Shown one piece after another: positions 9,369 to 17,914 of a stretch of 64,000 bases of DNA. The notes beneath the pieces are model-generated. The model had not been told where the DNA came from and ran no database searches. It was given only the letters and a program-made list of their open reading frames with translations. Position numbers and translations under genes: made by a program. This stretch comes from an uncultured Colwellia sp. (GTDB lineage: Bacteria > Pseudomonadota > Gammaproteobacteria > Enterobacterales > Alteromonadaceae): assembly GCA_913058245.1 (NCBI GenBank), contig CAJXQJ010000004.1, positions 124,001 to 188,000 of the forward strand, in the 5' to 3' direction. The stretch's first letter is position 1; every line of letters begins with the position of its first letter.

Positions 9369-9938
9369 TTACTTACCAGCACGGGAAACATATTCACCAG
9401 AGCGAGTGTCAACTTTAACAACTTCGCCAATTTGTACGAATAATGGTACACGAATTACTGCACCAGTGGTAAGCGTTGCTGGCTTGCCACCTGTGCCTGC
9501 TGTATCGCCTTTTAATCCAGGATCTGTTTCTGTGATTTCAAGCTCAACAAAGTTAGGTGGCGCTACAGAAATAGGATTACCATTCCAGAAAGTAATCGTA
9601 CAAAGGTCACCTTCAGCTAACCATTTAACATTGTCACCAACCGCTTTTTCATCAGCCGCAACTTGCTCAAAAGTTTCGTTATTCATGAAGTGCCAAAACT
9701 CACCGTCAGCGTATAAATAGCCTAACTCTGAGTCCATAACGTCTGCGCCTTCAACACTTTCACCTGATTTGTATGTTTTTTCTAATACCTTACCAGATAT
9801 CAACTTACGAATTTTAATACGATTAAACGCTTGCCCTTTACCTGGCTTTACGATTTCATTGTCGATAATGTTACAAGGTTCACCATCAATCATTAATTTA
9901 AGTCCAGCTTTGAACTGGTTAGTGCTAAAATTAGCCAT
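9369..9938 (-). CDS. efp: Elongation factor P
   Basis: EF-P relieves ribosome stalling at polyproline stretches. The protein is 189 residues from the ATG at 9938, which gives the family N-terminus [14 protein letters not shown]; an upstream frame extension is not supported. The modified lysine is visible as Lys34 in KPGKGQAF. The next gene, transcribed divergently, encodes EpmB, which makes the beta-lysine used on this residue, so the lysylation pathway is linked here. KOW-like N-terminal and two OB domains are present along the sequence, ending in [12 protein letters not shown]. Confidence 0.97.
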   Translation of the reverse strand: MANFSTNQFKAGLKLMIDGEPCNIIDNEIVKPGKGQAFNRIKIRKLISGKVLEKTYKSGESVEGADVMDSELGYLYADGEFWHFMNNETFEQVAADEKAVGDNVKWLAEGDLCTITFWNGNPISVAPPNFVELEITETDPGLKGDTAGTGGKPATLTTGAVIRVPLFVQIGEVVKVDTRSGEYVSRAGK

Positions 9939-9984
9939 AATTATTATGCTCGCTCGTTCACGTAGTAAACGCAAAGGTTAAAAA

Positions 9985-11013
9985 TTGAATATAGAAATGC
10001 CGCAAATAATAACTCAAATCAGCGATAAATTGCACACTTCTTGGCAAAAAGAATTAGCAAATGTTATTACAGATCCAAAAACTTTATTGGAATTGCTGGA
10101 AATTTCACCGCATCAATACCAACAGCATTTCTCGGCGCGCAAATTATTTCCGGTAAGAGTGCCCCGTCCACTACTTTCAAGAATAAAAAAAGGCGACATT
10201 AATGATCCTATTTTAAAGCAGGTAATGCCGTTAGATTCGGAATTTATTGCAACCGAAGGTTATTTAACAGATCCCTTAGAAGAGCATGATACGGTTGCTC
10301 CGGGGTTACTACATAAATATAAACATCGAGTGCTAATGGTAGTAAAAAGTGGCTGTGCGATTAATTGCCGCTATTGTTTTCGTCGACACTTCCCATACGC
10401 AGATAACAGCCCAAATAAAATTCGCTGGCAGCAAGCTCTAGATTATATAAAAACACATAACGAACTTAACGAGGTAATTTTTAGCGGCGGTGATCCATTA
10501 ATGGCCAGTGACGAGCACTTACAATGGCTAATAAATGAAGTTGAGCAAATAGGACATGTAAAACGTCTACGCATTCACACCCGTTTACCCATTGTTATTC
10601 CACAGCGTATAACTCCGACATTAGTTAAAGCGTTAACACAAACACGATTAAAGCCGACCATCGTTTTTCATATTAATCATGCCAATGAAATTAATAAAGA
10701 TGTAATAGAAGCGCTTGCTCCCTTAATAGAGGCGCGAATACCACTATTTAATCAAAGTGTGTTACTAAAAGGCGTTAACGATAATGCAGAAGTATTAGCA
10801 AACTTGAGCGAAGCCTTATTTGATGCCGGTATTCAACCTTACTATTTACATTTGTTTGATAAAGTTCAAGGCGTTGCCCACTTTGATATTTGTGAAGAGG
10901 CCGCTAAAAAAATTATTTTACAATTAATGGCAATTCTACCCGGCTACTTAATGCCAAAACTTGTTAGAGAAATTGCTGGTGAAGCTAACAAAACGCCGAT
11001 CAATTTGGCATAA
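9985..11013 (+). CDS. epmB: EF-P beta-lysylation protein (lysine 2,3-aminomutase, radical SAM)
   Basis: EpmB converts (S)-alpha-lysine to (R)-beta-lysine, which EpmA attaches to Lys34 of EF-P. The radical-SAM cluster motif CAINCRYCFRRHFPY lies near residue 126, followed by FSGGDPLMA, RIHTRLPIVIP, HINHANEI and YLHLFDKVQGVAHF, all as in E. coli EpmB. The start is set at the TTG at 9985 because AAAGG lies seven bases upstream; an ATG at 9997 is the alternative but has only a weak ribosome site. It is divergent from efp with a 46 bp gap and is followed by a small gene. Confidence 0.95.
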   Translation: MNIEMPQIITQISDKLHTSWQKELANVITDPKTLLELLEISPHQYQQHFSARKLFPVRVPRPLLSRIKKGDINDPILKQVMPLDSEFIATEGYLTDPLEEHDTVAPGLLHKYKHRVLMVVKSGCAINCRYCFRRHFPYADNSPNKIRWQQALDYIKTHNELNEVIFSGGDPLMASDEHLQWLINEVEQIGHVKRLRIHTRLPIVIPQRITPTLVKALTQTRLKPTIVFHINHANEINKDVIEALAPLIEARIPLFNQSVLLKGVNDNAEVLANLSEALFDAGIQPYYLHLFDKVQGVAHFDICEEAAKKIILQLMAILPGYLMPKLVREIAGEANKTPINLA

Positions 11014-11051
11014 TAGCGCCATTAAACAGCCTAAAATAAATATGAGTAATT

Positions 11052-11357
11052 ATGAGCGAAGCCGTACACAAGCAACTTGTCGATAATATTTCGATTATAT
11101 TAAAGAAATCATTAGCTGCAGACGACACATTAACAACGCTGCGCGAAGCCAAACAAGCTGGTTTTTCAGCAATATTTACTGGGGATGCTGGCTTTAAATG
11201 TTCAGCAAATACATTCCAGCCATACGTTGAAGAAGTCGCAAATGATCTAGTTTTTTGGCAAAAAACATCAGATCAACAAACGCTTATTGATTTAGTGAAA
11301 AAAATAGAGCAACTGTTCACAGTATTAAGCAAATTTGAGCAAAGCAAAGAAACTTAA
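11052..11357 (+). CDS. Conserved-looking hypothetical protein downstream of epmB
   Basis: A 101-residue acidic, mostly helical soluble protein with no signal peptide, membrane segment or motif I recognise. It contains one Cys (GFKCSAN). It lies 38 bp after epmB on the same strand and before a terminator, so it is probably the last gene of that transcript. No function is assigned. Confidence 0.75.
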   Translation: MSEAVHKQLVDNISIILKKSLAADDTLTTLREAKQAGFSAIFTGDAGFKCSANTFQPYVEEVANDLVFWQKTSDQQTLIDLVKKIEQLFTVLSKFEQSKET

Positions 11358-11367
11358 ATCAGTAACA

Positions 11368-11392
11368 AAAAAACGCAGCCAAGCTGCGTTTT
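11368..11392. terminator. Rho-independent terminator
   Basis: AACGCAGC / GCTGCGTT stem with A and T flanks. It separates the epmB transcript from the convergent DUF3016 gene. A near copy lies at 12123-12149 in the same position relative to the paralogous gene. Confidence 0.85.
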
Positions 11393-11421
11393 ATTAACCT
11401 TCACTGATATAGCTTCACAAA

Positions 11422-11913
11422 CTACTCTGTGAATGTATCTTTAAACCAGTCATCTAACATTTCTTTTTCATAACCTAATGATTGGCTACGGTATTTAGTA
11501 CTAACACTTTGCAAAAACTTTAAGTTCCTAAGTAGAATTGTTTCTTCTTTAATAACTGAATTTTCACTATTTACCAATTTATATTGAAGTTCTAATTCAG
11601 GCGGGAACGCTTCTTTAATAATTCGAACTTGTTTAGAACCCTTATATTTAACAGTACCTGCTAAATCGACGTTAAGCACTTCAATAATAAGTTTTTGATC
11701 GCTAGGTAATGAATTAGCCAATTTATCAATATGCTTTCCTATCGATTTGGATACCCACTCTTTAAAATACTTACGATTTTCTTCACCTGCTTCAATATCA
11801 GTATAGTTATCGATATTTGACCATTTAATTTCAACTTCAGCAGCCTGCGAAAACGGCACTTGAGCCATCGCAGAAACAATGATGAATACGCCTATTACAA
11901 TTTTTTTTATCAT
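11422..11913 (-). CDS. DUF3016-type secreted protein, copy 1
   Basis: A 163-residue exported protein: an N-terminal signal of about 24 residues ending SQAAEV, then a domain starting VEIKWSNIDNYTDIEAGEEN. The start motif (hydrophobic-W-x-(N/D)-P/I-x-x-Y/F-x-DI) and length fit Pfam DUF3016, a periplasmic family of unknown function. It is about half identical by eye to the neighbour at 12182-12670 and shares with it the C-terminus LGYEKEMLDDWFKDTF. AGAGG precedes the ATG. A stand-alone terminator on each copy suggests separate transcription. Confidence 0.8.
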   Translation of the reverse strand: MIKKIVIGVFIIVSAMAQVPFSQAAEVEIKWSNIDNYTDIEAGEENRKYFKEWVSKSIGKHIDKLANSLPSDQKLIIEVLNVDLAGTVKYKGSKQVRIIKEAFPPELELQYKLVNSENSVIKEETILLRNLKFLQSVSTKYRSQSLGYEKEMLDDWFKDTFTE

Positions 11914-12122
11914 TTACTAATTCCTCTAACATTTTATTTCAATATAGTAGACAATAAAATAGCAAGTAAGGTTGTATGAATTTGTTAAAAACTATCAGAA
12001 TAAATGTTAACAAAACCTAAAAATTCAATTATATAAAACTAGTATAAATTACATGAATTTTCCTACCTATGCCGTGATAAGGTTTTAGTATAAGTAAAAA
12101 AAGAAGCTTAAATCAGCAATAA

Positions 12123-12149
12123 AAAAAACGCAGTCTAGCTGCGTTTTTT
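12123..12149. terminator. Rho-independent terminator (duplicated)
   Basis: AAAAAACGCAG / CTGCGTTTTTT stem with a TCTAG loop. It is a sister of the terminator at 11368-11392, so the duplication that produced the two DUF3016 genes included the 3' flank. Confidence 0.85.
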
Positions 12150-12181
12150 ATATTTAATCATTACTGATACAGTTTTCTTAA

Positions 12182-12670
12182 CTACTCTGCAAATGTATCT
12201 TTAAACCAATCATCTAGCATTTCTTTTTCATAACCTAGTGATTGACTACGGTATTTAAGACCATTGTGCATCAAAAAGCCCATATCTTTAATTGAGACAT
12301 CTTCACTTTTAATTACTGAACTGTCTGCATTAAGCAGCTGGTAGTTAAACTCCATACGCGGAAAGAAAATATCCTTTACCACGCGAATACGCTTCATACC
12401 ACCGTGATTAACATCACCCGCTAAATCTATATTGGTAACATCTAATACTAGCTTTTGCCCTTCAGGTAATGACTCGGCTAATTTCGCAAAATGTTTTTCA
12501 AAAGATTTAAACGTTCTTTCTTTAAAATGCTTTCTATGCTCCTCACCCGCGTCAATATCAGAATACTTATCAGGGTTCGTCCATTTAACCTCAACTTCTG
12601 CTGCCTGCGCATAACTTAACGGCATTAAAGTTGTTGCTGCAAACATTAAACACATTATTGATTTATTCAT
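12182..12670 (-). CDS. DUF3016-type secreted protein, copy 2
   Basis: A 162-residue exported protein from the ATG at 12670, which has GGAGG eight bases upstream; the longer frame to 12685 is not supported. A signal peptide ends near YAQAAEV and the mature part begins VEVKWTNPDKYSDIDAGEEH, as in DUF3016. It is the tandem paralogue of 11422-11913. Sequence differences are concentrated in the middle, while the C-terminal 20 residues are nearly unchanged. Function is unknown; periplasmic location is predicted. Confidence 0.8.
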   Translation of the reverse strand: MNKSIMCLMFAATTLMPLSYAQAAEVEVKWTNPDKYSDIDAGEEHRKHFKERTFKSFEKHFAKLAESLPEGQKLVLDVTNIDLAGDVNHGGMKRIRVVKDIFFPRMEFNYQLLNADSSVIKSEDVSIKDMGFLMHNGLKYRSQSLGYEKEMLDDWFKDTFAE

Positions 12671-12761
12671 TACGTTACCCTCCATTACTTCTTTCAGTAT
12701 AGTAGACCTTATTAAGAGAAAAAAGTGTGTTTAAAATTGTTAAAAAACCTTAGGCTTAATG

Positions 12762-13322
12762 TTAATGAGGTTTATGAAATTGCGCTAACACCATATTAAG
12801 CACATAACGTCGGCGTTGTTCACGCTCTTGCTCAGTAGCATCTTCTTGCACAAACCCTTGAATAGCACCATGCCAAACACGCTGACCGGTATCAGCTTGT
12901 GTAATTGAAATTAAGATACTGCCCTTGCTAAATTCTTGGTTATCTTGCAAACCAGGCGTAATGCCAAATTGTTCACTAATAGTTTGGTCATCTAAATCTT
13001 CTGACAAAGCCAACATAAAACGAACATGAAGTTGCGCTAATTTCGCATCTGTCTGCTCTTGAAAACCATGAGCATTTAAATTTGCCTTAATGCCGTCAGC
13101 ATAGCGTTGATAGGCATTTTTTATCTCACCTGTTTCTCTGGCAACACTTTTTAAATGCTGAGGCGAGATGCTATAGCTAGTTCCTGAAGTGAATTTTGTC
13201 GACATATCCCAAACACTAGTTACCGCCAAGTTAGACATTCTGCTATCACTATTTACAGGTACTTGCACACAAGCACTCAACATAAAAACCATTAATACGA
13301 TTAAAAACTTCAATGTACCCAT
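12762..13322 (-). CDS. DUF4136-like lipoprotein
   Basis: A 186-residue lipoprotein. The start at 13322 is chosen because AGAGGG lies eight bases upstream and gives a compact signal peptide MGTLKFLIVLMVFML followed by lipobox LSAC. The mature domain contains a Tyr/Lys-rich motif in the middle (IKNAYQRYADGIKANL) and a C-terminal segment with GSILISI and RVWHGAIQG, which matches the strand pattern of DUF4136 lipoproteins. It is probably anchored in the outer membrane. Function is unknown. Confidence 0.72.
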   Translation of the reverse strand: MGTLKFLIVLMVFMLSACVQVPVNSDSRMSNLAVTSVWDMSTKFTSGTSYSISPQHLKSVARETGEIKNAYQRYADGIKANLNAHGFQEQTDAKLAQLHVRFMLALSEDLDDQTISEQFGITPGLQDNQEFSKGSILISITQADTGQRVWHGAIQGFVQEDATEQEREQRRRYVLNMVLAQFHKPH

Positions 13323-13773
13323 GTTGGCAACCCTCTTAGAAATATTGAGAAAATTCACTATTATCCATGTTGACTGAACACGCGATAAATGTATATAAAA
13401 TCAGCACGTTATTTTGCAACAATATGTAGCGGTATTAGCGAAAGTACTAGAAAATGAATTTTAAAAAATATATAGCTTTTACAGGTAACTAAAAAAGTAA
13501 CACTGTCTTAAATTCGACAGTTCCCTACGTTAAAACAGAGATTGCATTAACTCATTTTTAAGAACTCGCTCCTTAACAATTAAGTTACCTCACATTACTA
13601 AACTTAATAACAATACCACGCTAAAAGAAGTAATGTGCATCGCAGATAAAACATTGTATCAAGCTAAAACTATGGCATTAACTTCGGTAACAATGCCAGC
13701 GAGCCCACTTTTTCCCTCTACAGATATGAGTTTAGTTTTTCCCACTTAACTCACTTGCTTTGCACTTTAACAA
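13323..13773. other. Intergenic region without a clear gene
   Basis: About 450 bp between the lipoprotein gene and the trehalase. I see no convincing reading frame. One inverted repeat, TGGCATTAAC...AACAATGCCA at about 13672-13699, lacks a T tail and is not a typical terminator. The lipoprotein promoter should lie at the left of this stretch. Confidence 0.5.
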
Positions 13774-15312
13774 TCAAGTATTCAGTTCTTTAATAAATGC
13801 TTGATAGACTCCATTTGTCCAACCGAACCCTTCTTGAACATCATATTCGCCGCCACCGGCGGCACATGCTTGATCGCAAACATTATATTTTTCCATTAAC
13901 TTTCCTGTTTGCTCAAAGTATAGATTGACGGTATCAAGCCAACGCAGCATGATCTGCTTGGCAAGTGACTGTTGCTGATAATTAAGGAGGCCTTTAACGG
14001 CAAACCATTGTAAAGGTGCCCAGCCGTTAGGTGCGTCCCATTGTTGAGAGCTTTCGATGTTGGTTGTAACTAAACCACCAACTTTTAAAAACTTTTCTGA
14101 AATTTCTTTTGCAATAAGCGCTGACTGTTCTCCACTGGCAAGTTCCACAAACAATGGTAATACTCCTGCCAATGACTTTATCTGGCTTTGTGCGTTTTCA
14201 TCGAGGTCATAGTCCATAAAATAATTATCACCTTCAGACCATAAATATTGTTCTATTGCACCTTTACGCTCCAACGCATAACTAGCAAACTTATTGCTTT
14301 GTTCTTTGTCATCAATAATTAGGGAAAACTCAGCGACTAAACACTCCATCTTATAAATTAAGCTGTTCAAATCAATTGGCACGATTCGAGTTGTTTTTAT
14401 GCTAGTCAGTGAATTTTTATCTTGCATCCAACGCGAGCTAAAGTCCCAACCAGATTCACACGCTGCTCTAATATTGCGGAAAAACTCACTTGTCTCTGTT
14501 GTTGATAACCCTGCGGCTAATTCAATATCTTCATTAAATGACTCAGGTCTTGGTGTCGCTTCATTGTCCCAATAACGATTTAATATACTGCCATTTGGCA
14601 TTCGAACCACACGCTTACACTCAACATGCTTTGAATTTAATAGCTTATGGCCATCCATCCAAAAGTCATACTCCGTAATCACCGCCGCAATTGTTTTAAG
14701 CAGAAATTTTTTGGGCTCAGCCTGAAATGGTAATAGCAGCTCAACTAACATGGCTAATATCGGCGGCTGCGATCGAGATAAATAGTAGCTACGATTACCA
14801 TTAGGAATACAACCATACTGGTTTTGCAGCACAATAAAGTTTTCTAGCATTGACTCAGCGACTGACACCTTGCCTGATTCAATCAATCCCAATGCGGTAA
14901 AATAGCTATCCCAATAGTAAATTTCTCTAAACCTACCGCCCGGCACTATATAATGTGAACTCAGCGGCAACAATGAACCACTGCGATTTTTATCCGCTTG
15001 TCGCCCTAAGTGACGCCATAAACTTTTTATCTGCAATTCAATATTAATATGCAGGTTTGCTGAGTCCGACTCTTGCAGGCATGGAAGCTCAAAATAACGT
15101 TCAACAAATCTTAGAAGTGACGTGTTATTTTTAGCCGGATTGCTAAGCTCGAATTGAGTTAAAATATGCTCGTAGGTATTTTTAGGCGCAGCATCGGCGA
15201 AAATTTTACTATCAGAAAAAATTCCACTGCTTTGCACCACTTTAAAAAGCTCACTGCTAAAAAAAGCTAAATTTTCATTAGCTCTGTGCTGTAGACTGTC
15301 AGATTGTGTCAT
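13774..15312 (-). CDS. treF: Trehalase, glycoside hydrolase family 37, cytoplasmic type
   Basis: A 512-residue GH37 enzyme that hydrolyses trehalose to two glucoses. Both family signatures are present: PGGRFREIYYWDSYFTALGL near residue 125 and QWDAPNGWAPLQW near residue 423, plus the C-terminal GGGEYDVQEGFGWTNGV. The catalytic acid Asp is expected in ESFNEDIEL and the base Glu in the C-terminal glycine-rich motif. No signal peptide is seen, so it should act in the cytoplasm like TreF. AGG lies seven bases before the ATG. It is 20 bp after an MFS gene and near a LacI regulator, which suggests intact disaccharide uptake followed by internal cleavage. Confidence 0.92.
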   Translation of the reverse strand: MTQSDSLQHRANENLAFFSSELFKVVQSSGIFSDSKIFADAAPKNTYEHILTQFELSNPAKNNTSLLRFVERYFELPCLQESDSANLHINIELQIKSLWRHLGRQADKNRSGSLLPLSSHYIVPGGRFREIYYWDSYFTALGLIESGKVSVAESMLENFIVLQNQYGCIPNGNRSYYLSRSQPPILAMLVELLLPFQAEPKKFLLKTIAAVITEYDFWMDGHKLLNSKHVECKRVVRMPNGSILNRYWDNEATPRPESFNEDIELAAGLSTTETSEFFRNIRAACESGWDFSSRWMQDKNSLTSIKTTRIVPIDLNSLIYKMECLVAEFSLIIDDKEQSNKFASYALERKGAIEQYLWSEGDNYFMDYDLDENAQSQIKSLAGVLPLFVELASGEQSALIAKEISEKFLKVGGLVTTNIESSQQWDAPNGWAPLQWFAVKGLLNYQQQSLAKQIMLRWLDTVNLYFEQTGKLMEKYNVCDQACAAGGGEYDVQEGFGWTNGVYQAFIKELNT

Positions 15313-15332
15313 TTAAATACCTGTAAAGTCCG

Positions 15333-16565
15333 CTACTTATGCGAATTTTTTTTCGTTGCGAGGTTAAAGAAATAAAGGCTAATGAGGATAAGTAGCATAG
15401 GAATAAGCAACAAATAGAACGCATCTTGCCCACCTAATTTTTCAAAAGAAAAGCCAGTAATGATTGATCCTGTGGTGCCACCAAGTGCGGAAAAAACCAC
15501 AATAAGACCTGTCATAGCAGCATGCTTAGACTGCGCTAAACTACTCAACATCACGGAATTTAGAACCGGATAAATTGGTGCCATCATTAAACCAATAAGC
15601 GGCAATAAATATGCAATCGCAGGCGCATCGAGCACACTCTCAACCGGTCCATTGATGACAACATCAGTTTGTGGCAACAGCACTAAAATAATAACGGCCA
15701 TGGAAACAACACAAATATTTAAAAAATAATACCAACTCATATAACGTAAAATTTGCCCCGCCAACAACCTTCCTAGCGCCAGCGCTGCCGCGAATATACT
15801 GGTCATTTGAATGCTAACATCACTAGGTAAGCCAATAACTTCACTATTAAATGTTGGCAACCAAGTCCCTATCCCTTGCTCGATAAGCACATACAAGAAA
15901 ACCGACAGCACAAATATCAATACCAATTTTTGATAGCTCATTTTCAGCATATCGATAAAATCGCTAATGATACTGTGTTGCGGGCCTTGTGCTTGGCTGT
16001 TATCAATTTTCGAAAAAGCCACCAAAATAGCTGCAAATATAACTAACCCGGCTAATGGATAATACACATCAAGCCATGCGGTTAATTCCGTTGCGTTGGG
16101 TTTAACATAGAAACTAAATAGCCAGTAACCAGACAGGCTACCGAGCATGAAGATACCTTCAATGGTATTCAATAGTGAAGAATGTGACTTTACCGTAGAT
16201 GAGAGTTGACCAATAATCGAATAGACTGAAACTTTAACTAAGGCAAATGAAACACCGATACAGGCAAACAGCAATTTTATTATCAGAAAATTTGCGACAA
16301 GCGGTGTTGCGATACAAGCCAATGTTACTAAAACTAAGGCTATAAGTAATACCACTTTATAACCTATTCTCGGAATAATTGAAGCAACAAAAAACGACAC
16401 TAACGCGATAGAAAGGTCTTTAAAACCTTCTAATGTGCTTGCTTGTGTTTTACTAACATCAAAACTATGAATTGATTGCAAGATGACGGTGCCAACACTG
16501 TTAAGTAAAATAGCAAAAACAAAATAGCAAACTGCAATTGCAGCTATGGTCATCAATCTCGACAT
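15333..16565 (-). CDS. MFS sugar transporter, probably trehalose or related disaccharide
   Basis: A 410-residue, twelve-segment major facilitator protein. The start is set at the ATG at 16565; a GTG at 16574 is possible. The sequence resembles the FucP/sugar-proton group by its segment pattern and a central loop of about 30 residues. It is immediately upstream of trehalase (20 bp) and downstream of a LacI-type operator, so the simplest reading is an inner-membrane permease for the trehalase substrate. The substrate is inferred from context only. Confidence 0.85.
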   Translation of the reverse strand: MSRLMTIAAIAVCYFVFAILLNSVGTVILQSIHSFDVSKTQASTLEGFKDLSIALVSFFVASIIPRIGYKVVLLIALVLVTLACIATPLVANFLIIKLLFACIGVSFALVKVSVYSIIGQLSSTVKSHSSLLNTIEGIFMLGSLSGYWLFSFYVKPNATELTAWLDVYYPLAGLVIFAAILVAFSKIDNSQAQGPQHSIISDFIDMLKMSYQKLVLIFVLSVFLYVLIEQGIGTWLPTFNSEVIGLPSDVSIQMTSIFAAALALGRLLAGQILRYMSWYYFLNICVVSMAVIILVLLPQTDVVINGPVESVLDAPAIAYLLPLIGLMMAPIYPVLNSVMLSSLAQSKHAAMTGLIVVFSALGGTTGSIITGFSFEKLGGQDAFYLLLIPMLLILISLYFFNLATKKNSHK

Positions 16566-16610
16566 TAAAATCACTCACTTTTCATTATCATTTATCTTAG
16601 TCTATAGTCT

Positions 16611-16649
16611 ACTCAGCAAAAATGCAAACGTTTGCATTTTTTGCTGAGT
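16611..16649. promoter_or_regulatory. LacI-family operator within a near-perfect 39-bp inverted repeat
   Basis: The central palindrome ATGCAAACGTTTGCAT (16622-16637) fits LacI/GalR operators with a CG centre. It is embedded in a longer inverted repeat, ACTCAGCAAAAATGCAAAC against GTTTGCATTTTTTGCTGAGT, broken only by one extra T. It lies upstream of the MFS-trehalase operon and directly after the regulator gene, so it should control that operon; the long symmetry could also form an RNA hairpin at the end of the regulator transcript. Confidence 0.8.
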
Positions 16650-16679
16650 AATTAATAATGAAAAGTAAAATATCACTGA

Positions 16680-17720
16680 TTAACGGGAAGATTTACGTTT
16701 TATTAATTCAATATCAACCACGGCTGAATCAGCATTATCGCCATTAAATTGCTTTAAAAGTTGTGCAACCATTATTTTCGCGGCAGTTTTGGTGTCTTGT
16801 TTAATTGTTGTTAAAGCGGGGTGAAAAAGTTCGGCCATGGCAATATCATCAAAACCGACAATTCCAACATCATTAGGAATATTTATATATCGCTCTTTCA
16901 GTGCTTTCAATGCGCCTAATGCTACCATATCACTGGTAGCGACTATGCCATCAAAAAATAAACCTTGCTCTAAAATTGCAACATCAATTGCCTCGTATGC
17001 AGCCTTACTGGTTATGTCACACGATAGCGTTAATTCGGCACTGTCAGCTAAATTCGCACCTTTAATCGCACGACTATACCCCTTATAACGCTCACTCATT
17101 TCGGCATGCTCAGGATCACCCAAAAATAAAATCCGTTTACAACCGCCATCAATTAAGTGCTGCGTCGCCAAATAACTGCCTAAGTCATTATTGCTGCCAA
17201 CAACGGCATAGCTTGCTTCAACTTTAGGATCTCCCCAAACCACCAAGGGTGCGCCAGCTTTTGCTACTTTTTCTACGTTATCGGTATTCTTACCTTGTCC
17301 AATAACGATAATGCCGTCGGCGCGACTACTACTAATAAAGTAATTTGCCCAATCTTCATTCGCCATTAAAGAATTAGAGAGTAGCAATTCATAGCCTTGT
17401 TGATTCAGTGCTTGGTTTAAATCACCAACCACTTTGAGTAGAAAGGGGTCACTAATACTTTGATCGGTATCATCGACAAGATTCAAAATAACCGCAACCA
17501 CATTAGTTTTTTGTGTGCGTAAACGACTTGCCGCATGATTTAAGCTGAAGTTGTATTGCTTGGCCAATGACTGCAAACTTTCACGGGTTTCTTTTTTTAT
17601 TAATGGGTTATCTTTTAACGCTCGAGAAACGGTAGATGTCGACACACCCGCCAGTTTTGCCAATCCTGCTAATGTTAATTTATTTTCATTGCTCAACGCT
17701 AAATACACCTTAAAGTACAT
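16680..17720 (-). CDS. LacI family transcriptional regulator
   Basis: A DNA-binding repressor with an N-terminal helix-turn-helix (LAGLAKLAGVSTSTVSRALKD) and hinge helix NHAASRLR, followed by a periplasmic-binding-protein-like sensor domain with DGIIVIG, GSNNDLGSYLATQHLI and VGIVGFDDIAMAEL. The ATG at 17720 gives 346 residues but has no ribosome site; a TTG at 17696 has AAGGTG at a good distance and would remove eight residues that lie before the normal LacI start. Three ATGCAAACG-type palindromes flank the gene, so it probably represses the MFS-trehalase operon and the divergent TonB receptor, with trehalose or a derivative as inducer (inference). Confidence 0.9.
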   Translation of the reverse strand: MYFKVYLALSNENKLTLAGLAKLAGVSTSTVSRALKDNPLIKKETRESLQSLAKQYNFSLNHAASRLRTQKTNVVAVILNLVDDTDQSISDPFLLKVVGDLNQALNQQGYELLLSNSLMANEDWANYFISSSRADGIIVIGQGKNTDNVEKVAKAGAPLVVWGDPKVEASYAVVGSNNDLGSYLATQHLIDGGCKRILFLGDPEHAEMSERYKGYSRAIKGANLADSAELTLSCDITSKAAYEAIDVAILEQGLFFDGIVATSDMVALGALKALKERYINIPNDVGIVGFDDIAMAELFHPALTTIKQDTKTAAKIMVAQLLKQFNGDNADSAVVDIELIKRKSSR

Positions 17721-17781
17721 TTCAATTAAATCATCAGGAATTATTACATACTGAGGGGCTATTGCAATTTAAAACAGAAAA

Positions 17782-17820
17782 ATGCAAACGATTGCAAAAA
17801 TAAATTGCAAACGATTGCAT
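17782..17820. promoter_or_regulatory. Two LacI-family operators between regulator and TonB receptor
   Basis: ATGCAAACGATTGCAA at 17782-17797 and TTGCAAACGATTGCAT at 17805-17820 are near-palindromes with the same core as the site at 16622. Their centres are 23 bp apart, close to two helical turns, suitable for two repressor dimers on one face. Confidence 0.85.
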
Positions 17821-17833
17821 TCAGATCTATATT
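17805..17833 (+). promoter_or_regulatory. Likely sigma-70 promoter of the TonB receptor, overlapped by operator
   Basis: TTGCAA (17805-17810) and TATATT (17828-17833) are 17 bp apart. The -35 box is inside the second operator, so bound repressor would block polymerase. The receptor gene starts about 80 bp downstream. Confidence 0.6.
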
Positions 17834-17914
17834 GATTGTGGGGAAGAAAATATGAACAATCATAATTATTATCTGATAAAGCAAATGCTTCTATCAGAAT
17901 AGAGGACATATAAC

